64,000 nucleotides of DNA, from positions 1,922,001 to 1,986,000 of the forward strand of contig OZ257133.1 of assembly GCA_965279135.1 (NCBI GenBank), given 5' to 3'. The position numbers were made by a program, and so were the translations under genes. Positions 44,829 to 54,519 of this stretch are shown here, one piece after another. Source of the DNA: Croceimicrobium sp965279135 (GTDB lineage Bacteria > Bacteroidota > Bacteroidia > Flavobacteriales > Schleiferiaceae). The first letter of the stretch is position 1, and each line of letters opens with the position of its first letter. The notes below the pieces were generated by a model that saw nothing but the letters and a program-made list of their open reading frames with translations, had not been told where the DNA came from and made no database searches.

Positions 44829-45376
44829 AAAATTTTTGGATTGTAGTCTTTAGGAAACTTAGCTGTGATCTTGCTGTAAAGGCCCTCGATATGCGCCATA
44901 TCCTTTTCAAAATCACCGCTAGGTTTAAAGCAACCTAAGGTTCCAGCTTCCTTTTTACCATAGTCGAGGTATCCTAGACTAATAGGAACATTAGCTTCTA
45001 TTGCAATTCGATAAAAGCCAGTGCGCCATTTTTCAACTCGCTTACGGGTGCCCTCGGCCGGAACTAGCACGACCATCTCCTTCTCCTTGAGAAGATTAAT
45101 GGCATAGTCGGTAAGCTTCCCGTGCTTGCGCTGGTTTACACCCACCGCTCCGGTCCAGCGAAAAAAGAATCCATGTAAACCAGTGGTATAGGCTCGCTTA
45201 ATGAAATACTTTAAATCAATACCCATCATCCAAAATGCTGCAAGGGCAAAGAGGAAATCCCAGTTTGAAGTATGGGGAGCAGCAACCATCACCGAGTGTT
45301 TCATATCCTCGGTAATGTGAGCTTTGAGTTTCCATCCGGCCAGGTAAAAGAAAAATTGGCCCAGGGCTTTTTTCAT
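44825..45376 (-). CDS. 1-acyl-sn-glycerol-3-phosphate acyltransferase-like protein
   Basis: The 183-residue protein carries the PlsC-type motifs: HX4D at His35-Asp40 (HTSNWD) and the EGTRKR block near residue 110. It is short for a PlsC protein and starts with a hydrophobic stretch (LGQFFFYLAGW). It may be an acyltransferase for lysophosphatidic acid or a related lipid A or ornithine-lipid enzyme. The 3' end overlaps the SDR gene by 4 bases in convergent arrangement. Confidence 0.85.
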   Translation of the reverse strand: MKKALGQFFFYLAGWKLKAHITEDMKHSVMVAAPHTSNWDFLFALAAFWMMGIDLKYFIKRAYTTGLHGFFFRWTGAVGVNQRKHGKLTDYAINLLKEKEMVVLVPAEGTRKRVEKWRTGFYRIAIEANVPISLGYLDYGKKEAGTLGCFKPSGDFEKDMAHIEGLYSKITAKFPKDYNPKIF

Positions 45377-45426
45377 GGGTCTAAATTAGGGTAAAAACAA
45401 GTTCTGAAATTGACTTATTTTGAGAT

Positions 45427-46293
45427 ATGGCTGAGCTAACCCGAATTGCACCTACCCCTTCCGGATATCTACATGAAGGGAATCTTTTTGCCTTCGCCCT
45501 ATGCTGGTTGATGGCCCGTAAGGAAGGGCTGCAAATCTTATTGCGCATCGATGATATGGATCGAGCGCGCTTTAGACCTGAATACCTGGAGGACATTTTC
45601 CGCAGTCTTGATGCCTTGGGTATCGATTATGATCAGGGACCAGCAGGGGTTGAAGACTTTGAAAAAAACTGGAGTCAAAATTCAAGAATGGAGCTTTATC
45701 AAAATGCCGCGAAGCAGTTTGAAAACGTTTTCCAGTGTAGCTGTAGCCGGAAAGAAATATTAGAGCGTAATCCTCAAGGGTTCTACGATGGCTTTTGCCT
45801 TGATAAAAAGTTTAAGGAACCAAAAAGCAATGCGGACTTTGCCATCCGCTGGAATAAAAATGAAGCCACGGTGGAATTAATTGATTGGCAGGGCAGGATT
45901 TCATCCAATGAACTCCCCGATTCTATGCGATTCCCCATTTTATGGACAAAAGCGAATTATCCTTCCTATCAACTATGCTCACTAGTAGATGATGAACATT
46001 TTAAAACTACGCATATAGTAAGAGGAAGGGATCTTTGGAACTCGAGCATCTGTCAATTGGCATTAGCTCAAGAATTAGGTCATGATAGATTTGTCAAAAT
46101 TCGCTTTCACCACCATCCCTTAATTCAAAAAGGCAGCCAAAAGCTCTCTAAAAGTCAGGCCTCCCCCGCGGCAGAAATCTACCGGAAGGAGGCCGGACAA
46201 ATTAAACTCTTGAACAAGTTAAGTGCATACCTCGGTTTACCATTAGGGTCAGAAAACCTAAATGAGCTACTCCAACTTTACCGAATCACTTAA
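45427..46293 (+). CDS. gluQ: glutamyl-Q tRNA(Asp) synthetase-like protein
   Basis: The 288-residue protein is a shortened class I glutamyl-tRNA synthetase: the HIGH-like motif reads PSGYLHEGN (residues 11-19) and the KMSKS-like motif reads KLSKS (239-243). It has no anticodon-binding domain. The CSCSR segment and GFYDGFC give the zinc-binding cysteines typical of GluQ (YadB). This enzyme attaches glutamate to the queuosine of tRNA(Asp). Its 3' end overlaps the convergent lipoprotein gene by 27 bases. Confidence 0.82.
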   Translation: MAELTRIAPTPSGYLHEGNLFAFALCWLMARKEGLQILLRIDDMDRARFRPEYLEDIFRSLDALGIDYDQGPAGVEDFEKNWSQNSRMELYQNAAKQFENVFQCSCSRKEILERNPQGFYDGFCLDKKFKEPKSNADFAIRWNKNEATVELIDWQGRISSNELPDSMRFPILWTKANYPSYQLCSLVDDEHFKTTHIVRGRDLWNSSICQLALAQELGHDRFVKIRFHHHPLIQKGSQKLSKSQASPAAEIYRKEAGQIKLLNKLSAYLGLPLGSENLNELLQLYRIT

Positions 46294-46650
46294 AGCCTGA
46301 TAACGCATCCCATAAACCTGATCCTTCATTATGGCATTCACGGCGATAGTATTTTCATAGGGGTTTTGCAAAACCGCATGTTCACCAGCATTTACGGTAA
46401 GTTTCACATTTCCTCTTTTAGCTAGGCCAAAACTACTGGTTACCTCACCCTTCGCATTACGGGTTTGCACCGGTACATCGCAATAGCAAGTATTCTTTAA
46501 TTCCAATTCAAAACTAGTGGCTGTATTTTCACCTAGTAGAAACTCTTCTCCTGGAGGAATCTGCACTCCAGATCTAAATGAGCCCATATTCATAAAAGCA
46601 CAAGAGGACAGAAAGCTGATAAGGGAAATAGAAAGGATTAAATTTTTCAT
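46267..46650 (-). CDS. small lipoprotein of unknown function
   Basis: The lipobox is ISFLSSC (Cys17 of MKNLILSISLISFLSSC). The remaining 110 residues form a beta-rich domain, with paired Cys (NTCYCDVPV) and a YENTIAVNA segment. No family is recognised. It overlaps the gluQ gene by 27 bases at their 3' ends and stands alone on the minus strand; the helicase gene, which reads in the same direction, ends about 75 bases upstream. Confidence 0.68.
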   Translation of the reverse strand: MKNLILSISLISFLSSCAFMNMGSFRSGVQIPPGEEFLLGENTATSFELELKNTCYCDVPVQTRNAKGEVTSSFGLAKRGNVKLTVNAGEHAVLQNPYENTIAVNAIMKDQVYGMRYQALSDSVKLE

Positions 46651-46724
46651 GATGTTTTTCGATTTGCCAGCAAAGCAAGAACAGTCTGGGCTAACAGAAG
46701 TTTCAAATCCTTATTTGAGACCTC

Positions 46725-48152
46725 TCAAATGATTTGAGACCCGAAATAATCGGAAGGAAATCCCAATAAATAGACTTGCTCCCTAGCGCGGGTAATGGCC
46801 GTATACAACCAGCGTAAATAGTCCAAATCAATCTCAGAATCGGGCCTCCATGGATGTTCAACAAACACTCTCTTCCACTGTCCACCCTGGGCCTTATGAC
46901 CAGTAATGGCGTAGGCAAATTTCACCTGAATAGCATTGAGGTAAGGATTATCCTTTAATTCCCGCAGCATGGCAGCTTTGCTTGGCATATCCTGATAATC
47001 CAGGGCAACCTCATCTGCGAATGCTTTTTGCTCTTCCCAGGTCAATGAAGGTCCTGGGTGATTTAGAGTATCAAGCATAATAATGGTTTCAAAAGGAGCC
47101 GCATCCTGATAATCGGTAAACCTGAGTTTCACTCTGGCGAAGCGTCGCTCATAGAGGTCAATGAATTGATAGATTTCCAGAAGTTCCAGGATATCCCCAT
47201 TGGCGATAAATCCGGCTTTATGACCGTCGGGAAGCCAATGATAATTGTTCTTCACTACCATCAAAAAGTCGCCGGTCGAAACCTCATCATCTTGCCAAAG
47301 AATTTTGCTCCTAACTTGTTGATTATAGAGATTGGCCCTTTTGTTAGAGCGAACAATGATGCACATCTCCTCTTTACCGACTTCTGATATGGCCTGATTT
47401 AAAGCATCCTCCACTTCAAAGCCCTCCTGCAGCCTCATGAAGTCCGGACCTAAATCAAAATGAGGTTGATGATAAGGATAATCCTCTTGAAGATTGCGAA
47501 GATGCGTGGCATTGACCAATAATTGAGATTGCTGATTTTGTCGCATCACCTCCTTCAGTTCCACCCCAAAATTGTCCAAACCATATAAACGTGCCAGGTA
47601 ATCTGCATCCAGAGCTGGACTGGCCTCACTCCCAACTGGTGGCAACTGCGCTCCATCACCAACCAATAACAACTGGCACTGATGACCACTATTTACATAT
47701 TCCAAAAGATCGGCCAAAACTGAGCCTGACCACTCGCTGCGATCATCATTGATCATGGAAGCTTCATCGACTATAAAAAGGGTATTTCTCGACTTGTTTG
47801 GTGCTAAACGAAATACAGCAAATCCCCGTCGATCGGTTTGCAATCGGTAGATATGCTTGTGAATAGTAAATGCTGGTCTGTTAGCATAATTACTCATCAC
47901 CTTGGCCGCTCTTCCGGTTGGGGCAAGCAATACCGCTTTTCGATTTATACTAGACAGGCTTTGTACAAGGGCTTGGATTAGACTTGTTTTACCAGTCCCC
48001 GCATAGCCCCTCAGTAGAAATATTAAATCCGCACGCGGTTCCGCAACAAACAGCGTTATATTTTTAAATGCCTCTAATTGACCTGCGGTTGGTTGATGGG
48101 TAAAAGCCCCTTTCAAGGTGTTGTAAAAGGCCCTTTTCCACTCCTTATTCAT
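46725..48152 (-). CDS. RecD-like/Pif1-like ATP-dependent DNA helicase
   Basis: The 475-residue protein has the SF1B motifs: Walker A GYAGTGKT (residues 49-56), motif II IVDEASM, then the QLPPVG segment with motif III, a VMRQ segment with the motif IV Arg, and AYAITGHKAQG plus LYTAITRAREQVYL for motifs V and VI. It lacks the RecB/RecC partners and the long N-terminal domain of RecD2, so it looks like a small Pif1/Dda-like helicase. Activity would be 5'-3' DNA unwinding. Confidence 0.88.
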   Translation of the reverse strand: MNKEWKRAFYNTLKGAFTHQPTAGQLEAFKNITLFVAEPRADLIFLLRGYAGTGKTSLIQALVQSLSSINRKAVLLAPTGRAAKVMSNYANRPAFTIHKHIYRLQTDRRGFAVFRLAPNKSRNTLFIVDEASMINDDRSEWSGSVLADLLEYVNSGHQCQLLLVGDGAQLPPVGSEASPALDADYLARLYGLDNFGVELKEVMRQNQQSQLLVNATHLRNLQEDYPYHQPHFDLGPDFMRLQEGFEVEDALNQAISEVGKEEMCIIVRSNKRANLYNQQVRSKILWQDDEVSTGDFLMVVKNNYHWLPDGHKAGFIANGDILELLEIYQFIDLYERRFARVKLRFTDYQDAAPFETIIMLDTLNHPGPSLTWEEQKAFADEVALDYQDMPSKAAMLRELKDNPYLNAIQVKFAYAITGHKAQGGQWKRVFVEHPWRPDSEIDLDYLRWLYTAITRAREQVYLLGFPSDYFGSQII

Positions 48153-48201
48153 CCTTCAAAAGTAGGGCGGAAAAAAGGAGATTGCCAACTGAAAAAAATT
48201 G

Positions 48202-48209
48202 TAGATTTG
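48202..48209 (+). promoter_or_regulatory. -7 box of the promoter for the gene at 48244
   Basis: TAGATTTG matches the Bacteroidota -7 consensus TAnnTTTG exactly. TTGCC at 48182-48186 is a plausible -33 element. The start codon is 34 bases downstream of the -7 box. The promoter would drive the 48244-DUF3822-rsmD set. Confidence 0.6.
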
Positions 48210-48243
48210 TCGCAAACACGAACACCAAACGTCCGTAAATAGA

Positions 48244-48852
48244 ATGAATTCAACCATTTCCAAAATTATTAAAGCGGTCCTTTTTGCAGTGATCCTTCTC
48301 TTAGGATATAATCTCTACTCCATCATTCTGGACCCCATTAATTTCGAGAAACTGGAGAAGCGTCGTTATGATGCGACCAAAACCAAGTTAGAACAGATTC
48401 GTGATGTTCAAAAAGCTTACAGAACGGAGTATCGTGCTTTTGCACCAGATTTAAATGCAGTAATTGCTTTTGTTGATACAGGAAGAGCAGCAATCATCAC
48501 TCGTAAAGATTCTTCATTCATGCGCTTCAACGAAGTATATCAGCAAGACATGGAGGTTGACACGATCATCACCAGAATTATTGGTTATGAATCAGTAAAA
48601 GAAAAGCTTTTCAGTGCTGATTTCGATCCCGAGAGCCTGCGGTACATTCCTTACAGTGAAAAAAGTGAATTTGAAATTGAAGCCGGCAAACTTGAAGTAA
48701 ATGATGTCGTAGTTCCAGTTTTTGAAGCCAGAGCTCCTAATGCAGCTATTTTTCATGATGTAATGAGAAGATACAAGCAGTACATTGAAGCGGATGGCCT
48801 ATTGAAAGTTGGAGATATGAACGAACCAACACTAAGTGGTAACTGGAGATAA
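48244..48852 (+). CDS. membrane-anchored conserved protein
   Basis: The 202-residue protein has one N-terminal helix (IIKAVLFAVILLLGYNLYSII) and then a largely charged soluble part with a conserved-looking stretch KLEQIRDVQKAYRTEYRAF. It is found ahead of DUF3822 and rsmD in this genome, with a 17-base overlap to the next gene, which argues for an operon. I do not know its function. The anchor suggests a role at the inner membrane, perhaps as a pilin-like or scaffold protein, but no such motif is clear. Confidence 0.65.
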   Translation: MNSTISKIIKAVLFAVILLLGYNLYSIILDPINFEKLEKRRYDATKTKLEQIRDVQKAYRTEYRAFAPDLNAVIAFVDTGRAAIITRKDSSFMRFNEVYQQDMEVDTIITRIIGYESVKEKLFSADFDPESLRYIPYSEKSEFEIEAGKLEVNDVVVPVFEARAPNAAIFHDVMRRYKQYIEADGLLKVGDMNEPTLSGNWR

Positions 48853-49693
48853 AACAGATGCTCTTTCTCTAAAAGTTGATTCCAACTTAGATAGAGATCG
48901 CATAAAAAAATGTCATACTGTGTTAAGCCTGTCCAAGACAGGCTTTTCCATTATTGTATCGGATGGTGATAAACGTCAGATACTTTTGAGTGCTCACGCT
49001 TATTGGCCAGCTGAAAAAGATACTCTTAAACTCATTCAAAAGTTTGAGTCCTGCTTTGATGCCTTACCGATTAGTCCCGACCATTCAGCAAGCCTGCAAT
49101 GCTTAGTCAATTTTCAGAAATTCAGCCTGGTTCCAGAGGATTACTATCAGAAAGGAAGTGGCCAAAAGATACTTTCTTACACGGCCAAGCTGACTAAAGG
49201 AGACCGCATATATACCGACCACTGGACGGCTAGTGAAGCGATTCTCGTGCATGCTATCCCTGAAAAAATTAGTGATTGGATCAAAAAGAAATTTGGCGAA
49301 GTTCACTTAAAACACGAAGCCACAGCGATTGATAGATTGTACCGACTTTATCCCAGTGGTGACTTCTTTGGATTGTTATTCGTGAACCCTTATCAAGCAG
49401 ATTTCTATTTAGCTCAAAAAGGGAAATTGCAATGGTATAATAAGTTCGAATATCAAACCGATGAGGACTTGCTCTATTTCATACTTTATTGCCTGGAACA
49501 GAACCGATTTTTACCAACTGAACTACAACTAAATGTTGGAGGAATTAGCCTTAAGGGAGACAAACTTAGAGTTCTTCTTGATCGCTACATTTCAGATGTA
49601 AAGGATCTTTCTATACCCTCAGCCTTTAAGGTTTCCCCAAAAATTAGTGAGCAAGAATTAAGGGAAAATATTAACCTGCTTGGTGTTCTATGA
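48836..49693 (+). CDS. DUF3822-family protein
   Basis: The start GTG at 48836 overlaps the previous stop by 17 bases. The 285-residue protein has the actin-like ATPase-fold character of DUF3822: TVLSLSKTGFSIIVSD at the start and a late phrase LFVNPYQADFYLAQKGKLQWYN. DUF3822 is almost confined to Bacteroidota and commonly precedes rsmD, as here, where its stop overlaps the rsmD start (ATGA). The function is not known; a link to ribosome or rRNA maturation is inferred from the neighbour only. Confidence 0.78.
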   Translation: MVTGDKTDALSLKVDSNLDRDRIKKCHTVLSLSKTGFSIIVSDGDKRQILLSAHAYWPAEKDTLKLIQKFESCFDALPISPDHSASLQCLVNFQKFSLVPEDYYQKGSGQKILSYTAKLTKGDRIYTDHWTASEAILVHAIPEKISDWIKKKFGEVHLKHEATAIDRLYRLYPSGDFFGLLFVNPYQADFYLAQKGKLQWYNKFEYQTDEDLLYFILYCLEQNRFLPTELQLNVGGISLKGDKLRVLLDRYISDVKDLSIPSAFKVSPKISEQELRENINLLGVL

Positions 49694-50244
49694 CCCGTAT
49701 TATCAGCGGAAAATTCCGCGGAAAAATCATCAAAGCACCGTTAAACTTACCGGTGCGCCCCACCACAGATTTTGCGAAGGAAGCTCTCTTCAATATCCTT
49801 AATAACCACTTCTATCTGGATGAAATCCAGGTCTTGGACCTTTTTGCCGGAACTGGTAATCTAAGTTATGAATTGGCCAGTCGAGGTTGTGAGTCAATCA
49901 GCGCGGTGGATCAAAATCCAAAGTGTTGCAATTTCATTTCAAAAACCTCGGAAAGCCTGGGATTTTCTGACGCTATTGAAGTGCATCGTAGTGATGCGAT
50001 CGAGTTTCTTAAAAGGGATTACCGGACTTATGATTTAATCCTTGCTGATCCACCTTACGAATACTCAGAGTACGTGGGTTTAATAGAGCAGGTGTTCTTC
50101 AAGAAGCTATTGAGTAAAGATGGACTATTAGTTATTGAGCATGATCGAGAAACTGATCTCTCCCCTGAGGAACACTTCTACGAAATGCGTAAATATGGAA
50201 AGGTTGCTTTCAGTTTTTTCAGCTGGAATGCAGATAGTGAATAA
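49690..50244 (+). CDS. rsmD: 16S rRNA m2G966 methyltransferase
   Basis: The start ATG overlaps the DUF3822 stop by 4 bases (ATGA). The 184-residue protein begins MTRIISGKFRGK, which is the diagnostic RsmD start, and has the SAM-binding LDLFAGTGNLSYE and the catalytic LADPPYEY (the NPPY-type motif). It methylates G966 of 16S rRNA in the 30S subunit. Its 3' end overlaps the convergent rdgB gene by 26 bases. Confidence 0.92.
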   Translation: MTRIISGKFRGKIIKAPLNLPVRPTTDFAKEALFNILNNHFYLDEIQVLDLFAGTGNLSYELASRGCESISAVDQNPKCCNFISKTSESLGFSDAIEVHRSDAIEFLKRDYRTYDLILADPPYEYSEYVGLIEQVFFKKLLSKDGLLVIEHDRETDLSPEEHFYEMRKYGKVAFSFFSWNADSE

Positions 50245-50794
50245 ACTTCTCTAATGCCCTCCCGCGGTGGCTCATTCTATTTTTTATAGCGCTGGGCATT
50301 TCTGCAAAGCTTATTTCTTCGCCATCGGGTTTGAAAATTGGATCGTAGCCAAATCCCTCCGAACCTCTTGGACTTTCTAGAATCTCCCCTTCTACTTTAC
50401 CACTAAAATAGAACTCATCTCCATCGGAATTGATGTAGCAAATCAAAGTTTCAAAGTACGCTCCTCGATTCTGCTCCCCTCTTAATTCCAAAAGCAGTTT
50501 GGCCATATTTGATTCGGCATTTGCCTGAGGACCCGCATATCGAGCCGAGTATACACCTGGGGCGCCATTTAAAGCAGGAACTATCAATCCGGTATCATCG
50601 GCGAATACCGGTAGATGGAATTTTTTAAATATAGTCCATGCTTTTATAGCGGCATTTTCCTTCAGGCTGGAGCCGGTTTCCGGAATATCATGACTGTAAT
50701 CAAGCTCCTTGAGAGACTTAATTGTATAATTAGGTAAGAGGGCTCTTATTTCCCGACACTTGTTCTCGTTATGCGAGGCAAAAATGAGTTCCAT
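50219..50794 (-). CDS. rdgB: non-canonical purine NTP pyrophosphatase
   Basis: The 191-residue protein has the Ham1 motifs: SHNENKCREI, FADDTGL, the SARYAGP segment, and GFGYDPIF. It hydrolyses dITP, XTP and other wrong purine triphosphates to monophosphates and keeps them out of DNA and RNA. The start MELIFASHNE at 50794 is standard. It is convergent with rsmD and overlaps it by 26 bases. No operon partner is seen on the minus strand. Confidence 0.94.
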   Translation of the reverse strand: MELIFASHNENKCREIRALLPNYTIKSLKELDYSHDIPETGSSLKENAAIKAWTIFKKFHLPVFADDTGLIVPALNGAPGVYSARYAGPQANAESNMAKLLLELRGEQNRGAYFETLICYINSDGDEFYFSGKVEGEILESPRGSEGFGYDPIFKPDGEEISFAEMPSAIKNRMSHRGRALEKFIHYLHSS

Positions 50795-51013
50795 GCGCTA
50801 AAAACTTTTTCCCAAAGAAAGCAATTAGGCCAAAAAATAGACAGACCAAATCCTTTAATAAAGTCAATTTAGCTAGATGACTAAAGATTAAAATCGCGGA
50901 ATCCCAAGCCTAGGCTAGCTTAAGTGTACAAATGACACAAATTCGACCAATAAAGGGATACAGCCCGATTTACATTTTATTTTTCACTATTTTGCAGCCG
51001 TAAATCCTACAAA

Positions 51014-53791
51014 ATGAAAAATCTGAAACTTTGGTTGCTGCTCCTAACACCAATATGGATCAGCGCACAGGTAGTAAGTATTGACCCTGCCTTCCCTACT
51101 CAAAATGATACTATCACTGTTACTTTCGATGCAACCGAAGGAAATGGTGCTTTGACCGGCTTTGTGCCCATTTATGCGCATACCGGAATAATCACGCAAT
51201 CTGGTGGACCAGGAAACTGGCAAAACGTGCAGGGCAACTGGGGAACTCCCGATCCAACTGTACTGATGACAGCCATTGGTAATAACAAGCATACCCTTAC
51301 CTACCATATTCCTACTTATTATAATGTAAGTCCGGGCACGGTAGTGAATGAATTGTCATTTGTTTTCCGCAATGCAAACGGAAGTACTGTGGGCCGTGCT
51401 GCTGATGGCAGTGATATCTTCTACCCCATTTATCCTGCAAATGCCGGCTTACTAGCCAGGTTTCTAAGTCCAACCAATACCATGATCGCGAGTGCAGGAC
51501 AAAACCTCAGCTTTAAAGGTGCTGCGAGCATCGACTGCGATATTGATCTGTTTGATAATGGGGTTCACATGGACTCCGTTCGAAACGGAAAAAATTTGAA
51601 TACCACTTATGCCGCAGGAGGCGCCGGTCTCCACCTGGTTGAATTAGTGGCTGATGATGGCACCACTGTGGTACGCGATACTGTTTATTACGTAGTTAAT
51701 AGTGCCGTACAAACTCAAGCAGTACCTAATGGAACCGAATATGGTATTAACTATAATAGCTCTAGTGAAATCACACTAAAGCTTCATGCCCCCTTTAAAA
51801 ACTTCGTTTATGTAATTGGAGACTTTAATGATTGGGCTCCACACCCTGATTACTTTATGAAAAGAGATCCCAATGGTGCAGATTGGTGGTTATCTATAGA
51901 CAGTTTAAATCCCGGTGATTTTTATGCATTTCAGTATTGGGTTGACGGAGATATCCGAATTGCCGATCCCTATTCGGAATTAATTCTTGATCCATGGAAC
52001 GATCCCTCTATCGACGCTAACACCTGGCCAAACCTGCCTAGCTATCCCACAGGGAAAACTACTGGCATCGCAACCCTGATCGAAATGGATCGTCAACCTT
52101 ATAATTGGCAATATCCCAATTACACACCTCCAGCTAAAGAAGACCTCATTATTTATGAGCTACTAGTGCGAGATTTCGTTGCCGATCATAATTATCAAAC
52201 CTTAATTGACACTCTGGACTATTTGCAAAGACTCGGTATCAATGCTATTGAGTTAATGCCGGTAAATGAATTTGAAGGCAATGAAAGCTGGGGCTATAAT
52301 CCTAGTTTCCATATGGCACTTGATAAATACTATGGAACCCCAGAAAAATTCAAAGAATTTATAGACGCCTGCCATGGCAGAGGCATCGCCGTATTTGTTG
52401 ATGTGGTGCTTAATCACGCTTTTGGTCAAAGTCCACTTGTACAATTATATTTTGATCCTACTGCTGGTCAGTTTGGCAAACCTACGAGTCAGAACCCCTG
52501 GTTAAATGAAGACCCTAAGCATGACTTTAACGTTGGCTTCGACTTCAATCACGAATCACAGGCAACTCAGGAGTTCGCGGATCGCATCGTACGTTATTGG
52601 GTGGATGAGTATCACCTTGATGGCTACCGAATGGATCTTTCTAAGGGCTTTACCCAAAACAATACTTTAGGTAATGTTGGTGCCTGGGGACAGTATGATC
52701 AAAGTCGGGTAAACATCCTAAACCGCCTTAAATCAGAAATGGAGAGCGCTCGACCAGGTACCTATATGATGTTAGAGCACTTTGCCGACAACAATGAAGA
52801 AAGAGCCTTATCTGACGACGGATTTATGCTTTGGGGAAATATGAACCATGAATATGCTGAAGGAGCAATGGGTTATAGCTCCAATTTCTCAGGAGTATCT
52901 CATAGTGCCAGAGGCTGGAATGATATGCACCTAATCGGTTATCAAGAGAGTCATGACGAGGAGCGCATTCTGTACAAGTTGTTAAACTTTGGTAACACTT
53001 TAGGAGCTTATAATACTCAGGATCTGGCCACGGCGCTCATGCGAAAAGAACTAAGCTCCTTATTCCTGTACATGATTCCTGGTCCAAAGATGTTGTGGCA
53101 GTTTGGTGAGTTGGGATATGATATTGGTATAAACGACCCTTGTCGTGTTTGCAATAAGCCAATTCTTTGGAACTACCAGCAGGATCCAAATCGCGCCCGA
53201 TTATATGGAATCACTTCTGAGATTATCCGCTTAAGAGTGCAGAATCCAACTTTCAATAGCGATAACTTCAGTTACTCATTAAATGGGAGTGCCAAGAGGA
53301 TAAACCTGAATCACAATGATTTTGACGCAGTGGTATTGGGAAATTTTGGGATGAGCACCCAAACGGTAAATCCATTCTTCCAGTCTACTGGTTGGTGGTA
53401 TGAATACTTTAGCGGAGATAGCTTAAACGTAAGCGATGTGAATGCCTTAATTAGCTTACAAGCCGGAGAGTATCGTCTTTACACCAGTAAAAAGGTAGAA
53501 GTTCAGGGCACAATCTCCCTTGGCGAAAACCCATTACTCGAAAGAGGAATCGCGGTCTATCCCAATCCAAGCAATGATTTTGTAAACATTGAAATAAATG
53601 GACGCTCAAAGCAACTGGCAATCGCGAGAATATCAGACTTGGGCGGTAGAGTAATTCTGGAAGCAGAATTAAAGAATCATGATGCCGGAGCGTATTTGGA
53701 AATTGATGTAAGTGCTTTTAAGAAAGGCGTTTACCAGCTTAGTGTAGTAAGAGGAGCTAGCGTTTTAAACGAGACCTTAGTTATACAATAA
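51014..53791 (+). CDS. secreted GH13 alpha-amylase with sorting domain
   Basis: The 925-residue enzyme has a signal peptide, an N-terminal beta domain, a CBM48-like E-set (GDFNDWAPHPDYFM around residue 275), a GH13 barrel and a C-terminal type IX sorting domain (YPNPSNDFVNIEI). Catalytic residues are Asp541 in GYRMDLSKGF (nucleophile), Glu588 in MLEHF (acid/base) and Asp648 in YQESHDEER. Region I reads DVVLNH. It probably degrades alpha-glucans outside the cell, and exported alpha-glucanases of this kind are usual in polysaccharide-degrading Bacteroidota. The stop is followed by a good terminator. Confidence 0.92.
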   Translation: MKNLKLWLLLLTPIWISAQVVSIDPAFPTQNDTITVTFDATEGNGALTGFVPIYAHTGIITQSGGPGNWQNVQGNWGTPDPTVLMTAIGNNKHTLTYHIPTYYNVSPGTVVNELSFVFRNANGSTVGRAADGSDIFYPIYPANAGLLARFLSPTNTMIASAGQNLSFKGAASIDCDIDLFDNGVHMDSVRNGKNLNTTYAAGGAGLHLVELVADDGTTVVRDTVYYVVNSAVQTQAVPNGTEYGINYNSSSEITLKLHAPFKNFVYVIGDFNDWAPHPDYFMKRDPNGADWWLSIDSLNPGDFYAFQYWVDGDIRIADPYSELILDPWNDPSIDANTWPNLPSYPTGKTTGIATLIEMDRQPYNWQYPNYTPPAKEDLIIYELLVRDFVADHNYQTLIDTLDYLQRLGINAIELMPVNEFEGNESWGYNPSFHMALDKYYGTPEKFKEFIDACHGRGIAVFVDVVLNHAFGQSPLVQLYFDPTAGQFGKPTSQNPWLNEDPKHDFNVGFDFNHESQATQEFADRIVRYWVDEYHLDGYRMDLSKGFTQNNTLGNVGAWGQYDQSRVNILNRLKSEMESARPGTYMMLEHFADNNEERALSDDGFMLWGNMNHEYAEGAMGYSSNFSGVSHSARGWNDMHLIGYQESHDEERILYKLLNFGNTLGAYNTQDLATALMRKELSSLFLYMIPGPKMLWQFGELGYDIGINDPCRVCNKPILWNYQQDPNRARLYGITSEIIRLRVQNPTFNSDNFSYSLNGSAKRINLNHNDFDAVVLGNFGMSTQTVNPFFQSTGWWYEYFSGDSLNVSDVNALISLQAGEYRLYTSKKVEVQGTISLGENPLLERGIAVYPNPSNDFVNIEINGRSKQLAIARISDLGGRVILEAELKNHDAGAYLEIDVSAFKKGVYQLSVVRGASVLNETLVIQ

Positions 53792-53813
53792 ATCCTTCTT
53801 CTAAAAGATTTCT

Positions 53814-53844
53814 AAGCCCTGGTTCTTGCAATCAGGGCTTTTTT
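53814..53844 (+). terminator. intrinsic terminator of the GH13 gene
   Basis: Perfect 8-bp arms aagccctg (53814-53821) and cagggctt (53833-53840) with an 11-base loop are followed by a T-run. It starts 22 bases after the stop of the GH13 gene at 53791, as expected for its 3' end. Confidence 0.9.
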
Positions 53845-54004
53845 ATGAGACCGCTCGGTTGATCATTCGCTTAATCGCCAAAGCTATCAGCCTACTCAAT
53901 TATTGTAAGTCTAAATACCTTATAAACAACACATTATGTATAGCAGGCACTTTTTTTTACCCTTCTGAGAATCCCAGCTTCATGATTTTTGGTGATGAAA
54001 TGCA

Positions 54005-54012
54005 TATATTTG
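54005..54012 (+). promoter_or_regulatory. -7 box before the small gene at 54033
   Basis: TATATTTG fits TAnnTTTG exactly and lies 20 bases before the ATG at 54033. The matching -33 element is not clear at the standard spacing. Confidence 0.5.
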
Positions 54013-54032
54013 TATCCGTATAGAGGGAAATT

Positions 54033-54380
54033 ATGGTAATAGCTAAAGAAGAAGCTTTAGAACTATTAACCGCAAGATTCGATCAAGTGCAAGCAATTCC
54101 AAAGCTTTCACGTGAAGAGAGGGAAGCAGAGTATATATCGGGCAAAATGCCCAGGTACTCTTTTTACCACATTAAAGACCGAAAGTCTGATCGGGACTAT
54201 GAGTTAATTGTTCGCTTAAGAGAAATTAGGAGCGGAGATCATCATTTTGAGTACACGGTGTCTGAAAACGATGCCTTGTACAAAAGATTAGATATCGAGA
54301 TGCCGGATTATGAATTGAAATTTCAAATTCAAATGGCGCTGGATTCGATGAACCGCATCCTACTGCGCCCTGCAGTGTAG
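54033..54380 (+). CDS. small soluble protein of unknown function
   Basis: The product has 115 residues, is charged, has no signal or membrane helix, and includes the phrase KMPRYSFYHIKDRKSDRDYELIVRLREI. I do not recognise a family. It is preceded by a good -7 box (54005-54012) and followed by a strong terminator (54493-54519), so it looks like a monocistronic, expressed gene. Its role cannot be read from neighbours, as those on both sides are unrelated. Confidence 0.6.
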   Translation: MVIAKEEALELLTARFDQVQAIPKLSREEREAEYISGKMPRYSFYHIKDRKSDRDYELIVRLREIRSGDHHFEYTVSENDALYKRLDIEMPDYELKFQIQMALDSMNRILLRPAV

Positions 54381-54492
54381 CATTAATGATTCATTCTGCA
54401 GTAATACCTGTGAATGTGGGTTCGTATCTTTTTTATAGTGGGTAATAGATAGACGAACAGAAACGACATTCGAGGGGGTATATACTCAACTA

Positions 54493-54519
54493 AACGCGCT
54501 GGTTTACCGGCGCGTTTTT
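54493..54519 (+). terminator. strong intrinsic terminator
   Basis: A 10-bp stem with one G-U pair (aacgcgctgg at 54493-54502 and ccggcgcgtt at 54507-54516) has a 4-base loop and runs into T bases. It ends the small gene at 54380 and overlaps the stop codon of the convergent alkaline phosphatase gene. Confidence 0.88.

Noticed and set aside
53826..54023. Short open frame after the GH13 terminator
   Set aside because: It begins inside the terminator stem, has no promoter or conserved features, and ends before the -7 box-driven gene at 54033.
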